NCBI GenBank assembly: GCA_031406575.1 | Contig: JANOHP010000015.1 | Coordinates: 34,365-98,364 of the forward strand | Source of the DNA: Ga0077555 sp031406575 | Lineage (GTDB): Bacteria; Pseudomonadota; Alphaproteobacteria; Rhizobiales; Hyphomicrobiaceae | Direction of reading: 5' to 3' | Length of the DNA stretch: 64,000 bases | Shown: positions 60,963 to 64,000 of the stretch, piece after piece | Position numbering within the stretch: the first letter of the stretch is position 1 | Layout: every line of letters begins with the position of its first letter | Made by a program: the position numbers and the translations under genes | The notes under the pieces: model-generated | What the model was told of the DNA's origin: nothing | The model's database searches: none | What the model saw: only the letters and a program-made list of their open reading frames with translations

Positions 60963-62411
60963 TTAGGCACGCGTCACACGGTGGAGAACGCGGTCGAGCA
61001 GTTTGAGTGCCAAGTCCATCTCGTCTTGAGAGATATGCAAGCTCGGCGCCAGCGTTACGACGTTCTTGTAATAACCACCTATGTCCAGAACGAGGCCATA
61101 CTTGCGGCCATCGACCTCGAGGTCGCCTTTCAACGATTCATCGACCATGCGGTCGACGAGGGCCTTGGAAGGCGTAAAGCTATCGTGGGGCTCGCAAATT
61201 TCCATGCGCAATGCAAGCCCCAAACCGTCCACGTCGCCAATGACCTTGTAGCGGCGCTGAAGCTCTTTTAGGCCTTCCAAGAGATAGGCGCCCTTGGCCA
61301 TGACCATCGTTTCGTAGTCCGTCTCGGCCATCATTTTCATGGCTTCGAGGGCGACGCAGGTTCCCATCGGGTTGGCATTGAACGTCGAGTGGGTGGAGCC
61401 GACCGGGAAGGTCGTCGGATTGATCAGCGCTTCCTTGGCCCAGACGCCCGAGAGGGGGTTCAGACCATTGGTGATCGCTTTGCCGAAGACGATGGCATCT
61501 GGAACCACACCGAAGTGCTCGATCGACCACAATTTTCCGGTGCGGAAGAAGCCCATCTGGATTTCGTCGACGACGAGCAGAATGCCGTGGTCGTCCAGGA
61601 CTTTCTTCAGGCCTTTGAAGTAATTCATCGGGGGCACGACGTAGCCGCCAGTGCCTTGCAACGGTTCGGCATAAAACGCTGCGTATTCGGATTCACGGAC
61701 CTTGGGGTCCCAAACGCCGTAATATTCGGTCTCGAACAGGCGGGCGAATTCCTTGACGCGCAACTCGCCCAGCTCCTCCTTCGTCATGCCCTTGGGGCCG
61801 CGGAAGTGATAGGGGAAGGGGATGAACTGCGCGCGATCCGAAAAATGGCCGTACCGGCGCCGATAGCGGTAGGACGAGGTGATGGCGGACGCGCCGAGCG
61901 TGCGACCGTGATAGCCACCCTCGAAGGCGAACATCAGGCTCTTGCCGCCCTTGTAGTTGCGGACGATCTTGAGGCTGTCCTCGATCGCTTGGGCGCCGCC
62001 GACGTTGAAGTGGACGCGGCCTTTTTCACCGAATTTGCGCTCGGCATCCTGGGCGATCATGGTCGCCAATTCGATCTTCTCGCGGTGAAGATACTGGGAG
62101 GCCACCTGCGGCAGCGTGTCGAGCTGGCGTCGCACGGAGTCGGACAAGCGCTCGTTCTTGTAGCCGAAATTGACGGCCGAGTACCACATCTGCAGGTCGA
62201 GGAATTCCCGACCGGCACTGTCGTACATGAACGAGCCATTGCAGTTTGTGAAGATCTTGGGCGGATCGGTGTAGTGGACGGTGTCACCGTGTGAGCAGTA
62301 GACAGCCTCGAGAGCGAGCAACTGGTCGTCCGTCATGGGAGCCGGTTCGCTGCGTGCGCTGGCGGCGGCCATGGAACTGTCCGATGGCAATATTTGTCTC
62401 TGCATGGTCAC
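60963..62411 (-). CDS. Class III PLP-dependent aminotransferase
   Basis: A 482-residue protein read from GTG 62411, which has GAGGGA seven bases upstream; ATG 62405 is an alternative. Class III features: NFGYKNERLSDSVRRQLDTL, HFNVGGAQAIEDSLKIV near 134-150, FEGGYHGRTLGASAITSSYR, the cofactor aspartate near 282 in LLVVDEIQMGFFRTGKLW, and the Schiff-base lysine near 311 in IVFGKAITNGLNPLSGV. The family covers ornithine, GABA and omega-amino acid transaminases; I cannot choose among them. It begins directly after the HAD phosphatase stop, so the two are coupled. Confidence 0.92.
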   Translation of the reverse strand: MTMQRQILPSDSSMAAASARSEPAPMTDDQLLALEAVYCSHGDTVHYTDPPKIFTNCNGSFMYDSAGREFLDLQMWYSAVNFGYKNERLSDSVRRQLDTLPQVASQYLHREKIELATMIAQDAERKFGEKGRVHFNVGGAQAIEDSLKIVRNYKGGKSLMFAFEGGYHGRTLGASAITSSYRYRRRYGHFSDRAQFIPFPYHFRGPKGMTKEELGELRVKEFARLFETEYYGVWDPKVRESEYAAFYAEPLQGTGGYVVPPMNYFKGLKKVLDDHGILLVVDEIQMGFFRTGKLWSIEHFGVVPDAIVFGKAITNGLNPLSGVWAKEALINPTTFPVGSTHSTFNANPMGTCVALEAMKMMAETDYETMVMAKGAYLLEGLKELQRRYKVIGDVDGLGLALRMEICEPHDSFTPSKALVDRMVDESLKGDLEVDGRKYGLVLDIGGYYKNVVTLAPSLHISQDEMDLALKLLDRVLHRVTRA

Positions 62412-63095
62412 CTATTCGTCCCTCAAAGCATCGTTTGGGCGGGCTCCGGCAGTCTGCTCGTCGAGCCAGGTCGCCAGCAGGCCGGTAGCGTCAATGAAGG
62501 TATTGAATGCGAAGTGTGCGATGTCGTTATCCTGGCAGTGCTTTTGGAGAGAGGCTTTGGCGAGAACCAGATCCGCTCCCTCCGCGACGCAAAAATCAGA
62601 CCGCCCGTCGCCGACAACGATGCGAACCTTGCCGGTGGCTCCATCCGAGAACTGGCACTTGCAGTTACCCGAGAGCGCCCGGCAGTCACTTCGCGCATGC
62701 GGAAAGGTCAGCCGCCACCTGGAATCGCCTACATATTCCAGTTTGTTGGCGAAATATGGAAGTTCCAGATTGGCGCCCCGCAGCACCCTGCCGACCGTGA
62801 AATCCAAGCCGTCCGAAACGACGCTGACGTCGAGGCCGTTTTGGAGGCACAAGTCCACGAAAGACGAGAACGCCGGATCGATTTCAATTCCGTCGACGAA
62901 ATCGCTGAGTTCGGCCGGGGTGGCCCGCACCAAGTCGACTTGGCGAACGAGACATTCGCGCGAGCCGATACGGCCGGCTTTCCAGTCCTCCTCGACGGTC
63001 AGCCACGCCGGATCGGCGAACCGCTCCAGCAGGAGGTCGGTCGTATCGACTGTTGCGATCGTCCCGTCGAAATCGACGAAGACATGACACTTCAT
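62412..63095 (-). CDS. HAD-IB family phosphatase (MtnX/SerB-like)
   Basis: A 227-residue product starting MKCHVFVDFDGTIATVDTTD. The nucleophile and acid are Asp8 and Asp10 in VDFDGT. VSVVSDGLDFTVGRVL near 95 holds the second motif, and IVVGDGRSDFCVAEGADLVL near 168 has the metal-binding aspartates. It resembles MtnX and phosphoserine phosphatases. The stop is immediately followed by the aminotransferase start. A longer upstream frame has no homology and was excluded. Confidence 0.9.
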   Translation of the reverse strand: MKCHVFVDFDGTIATVDTTDLLLERFADPAWLTVEEDWKAGRIGSRECLVRQVDLVRATPAELSDFVDGIEIDPAFSSFVDLCLQNGLDVSVVSDGLDFTVGRVLRGANLELPYFANKLEYVGDSRWRLTFPHARSDCRALSGNCKCQFSDGATGKVRIVVGDGRSDFCVAEGADLVLAKASLQKHCQDNDIAHFAFNTFIDATGLLATWLDEQTAGARPNDALRDE

Positions 63096-63475
63096 CCCAG
63101 GGAATTGCACGATGAAACGTTCCGTCGTGGTTGAGGCCGAGCGTTGAACTGCATTCTGCGTGAAGCTGTACCGTGTCTTCAATCGGCCGCATACGGGATG
63201 CGCAACAGCATAGTTAACGGCTGGGCGGACTGTGCGCCGACTCGGGTTGTCGAAGTGTAAACAAACGGTAGGAACTTGTCGGCACACCAGATCGTTCGCG
63301 CTGTGGTCATCAGGAGGGAATGGGGTGCGGGCCCCGGGTTCACCATGCGACGGACGGTCGCTGTGGTTCGATCGCGTTTGATTCGGCAGATATGTCAATG
63401 CGTAAGAGTAACCGACGCATAGCAGGTCTGCAATGGTCGCTGGTCTTGGCGCGGGTTTGACCGCGGTTGGGACGG
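63096..63475. other. 380-bp region without a recognisable gene
   Basis: The space between the HAD phosphatase gene and the symporter end contains only short frames without homology or ribosome-binding sites. Composition is close to the surroundings with a slightly AT-rich stretch near 63200-63270. The promoter for the phosphatase-aminotransferase pair is expected here; no element is certain. Confidence 0.45.
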
Positions 63476-64000
63476 TCAAACTGAGGTCTCCCCTCTGGTA
63501 TGAGGCTCCTCACCCATCGCAACCCCGACGTAGGTCATGAAAGCGGCTGCGACGGAGATCAGGTAGGGCAGATCGAAGCCCAACGCAAAGCGACCGATCG
63601 CCCATACGGCGATCCCAGCGACGAGTGACGACAGCGCCGCTCTTGGCCCGCCGAACCGCGTGAAGAGCGCAAACATCGCCACCACGAACGCGCCTGCACT
63701 GCCGAACGCCGATGCCGTCTCGACCAGCTCTTTGACCCGCTCGACGGATTGCGCCAGCAGCAAGGCGACGACGCTCAGCGCCAGCACCGTAACCCGTACA
63801 CTCATCAGGCGTGCCTGCGCCGAAAGATTTGGCGTGAGCGGGAACACCAGATTGTGTGACACCTGGGCTGCCGGTGCATGCAGGGCCGCGTGAACCACCG
63901 ACAGGATGGCCGAGACCTGGGCACCGATGAAAAAGGGATAGAGGAAGGCCGGCAGATGCAACTCGGCCAGCCTCGGGACGATCTGCTCCGGCTGGTCGAG
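63476..64000 (-). CDS. Sodium:solute symporter family protein, C-terminal part (partial)
   Basis: The frame is open from the right edge of the window and ends at TGA 63476-63478, giving the last 174 residues. It has alternating hydrophobic segments typical of SSS-family symporters: AFLYPFFIGAQVSAILSVVH, VRVTVLALSVVALLLAQSVE, SAGAFVVAMFALFTRFGG, ALSSLVAGIAVWAIGRFALG and PYLISVAAAFMTYVGVAM. The N-terminal part lies outside. Members carry amino acids, proline, pantothenate or sugars with sodium; the substrate cannot be told. Confidence 0.85.
   Translation of the reverse strand, partial: LDQPEQIVPRLAELHLPAFLYPFFIGAQVSAILSVVHAALHAPAAQVSHNLVFPLTPNLSAQARLMSVRVTVLALSVVALLLAQSVERVKELVETASAFGSAGAFVVAMFALFTRFGGPRAALSSLVAGIAVWAIGRFALGFDLPYLISVAAAFMTYVGVAMGEEPHTRGETSV

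Overview
This 64 kb window is GC-rich, densely coding chromosomal DNA from an alphaproteobacterium, most likely of the order Hyphomicrobiales (Rhizobiales). The reasons are a DUF2865 gene (a family typical of that order), the neighbourhood of lytic transglycosylase, dapA and smpB, a prkA-yeaH-spoVR stress operon, a fused LivH-LivM permease, several branched acyl-CoA dehydrogenases, and small intergenic palindromic repeats of the kind common in that order. Genus is not determinable by reading. No tRNA, rRNA, CRISPR array, intact insertion sequence or prophage was seen.

Layout. 1-3.7 kb: end of the 2-oxoglutarate dehydrogenase operon (sucA end, sucB, a small membrane gene, lpdA). 3.9-11.3 kb: a fatty/branched acyl-CoA degradation block (two acyl-CoA dehydrogenases, MaoC hydratase, SDR dehydrogenase), then a Sir2 deacylase and a further acyl-CoA dehydrogenase. 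11.4-17.5 kb: prkA, yeaH and spoVR on the minus strand, with a Uma2-type nuclease gene wedged between prkA and yeaH beside a second copy of the yeaH start. 18.2-20.5 kb: a second, overlapping acyl-CoA dehydrogenase pair. 20.6-24.9 kb: DUF1028 protein, glycerol kinase, a glyoxalase-fold protein, a DUF2865 protein. 25.2-30.5 kb: a branched-chain amino acid type ABC importer whose operon contains a decayed toxin-antitoxin locus. 30.5-34.4 kb: lytic transglycosylase, dapA, smpB. 34.4-42.1 kb: a solute-binding protein, a DUF6600-like envelope protein, and L-lactate oxidation genes lutC-lutB and lutA plus an MFS transporter. 42.3-46.9 kb: BNR-repeat protein, AsmA-family protein, MOSC protein. 47.0-48.7 kb: an accessory patch (dinD, repeats, two toxinless antitoxin-like genes). 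48.8-58.5 kb: uvrB, GT17 glycosyltransferase, an acetyltransferase, MFS transporter, hisF, VWA protein, nitroreductase, zapE. 58.6-64 kb: a BioF2-like acyltransferase, alpha/beta hydrolase, class III aminotransferase, HAD phosphatase and the end of a sodium:solute symporter.

Most of the window is ordinary metabolism: entry of CoA thioesters, lactate, glycerol and amino acids into central metabolism, plus stress and envelope functions. The unusual material is concentrated in three places. First, the Uma2 gene in the prkA-yeaH operon is coupled by overlapping start/stop codons on both sides and sits next to a diverged second copy of the yeaH start. Second, the toxin-antitoxin remnant in the liv operon has a toxin gene broken by TGA, and its antitoxin has lost its helix-turn-helix and gained a DUF1508 domain. 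Third, there are several palindromic repeat families. Two acyl-CoA dehydrogenase pairs also look like catalytic-plus-degenerate heteromers. I did not find a clearly new multi-gene system; the two chimeric or coupled loci are the best candidates for something undescribed.
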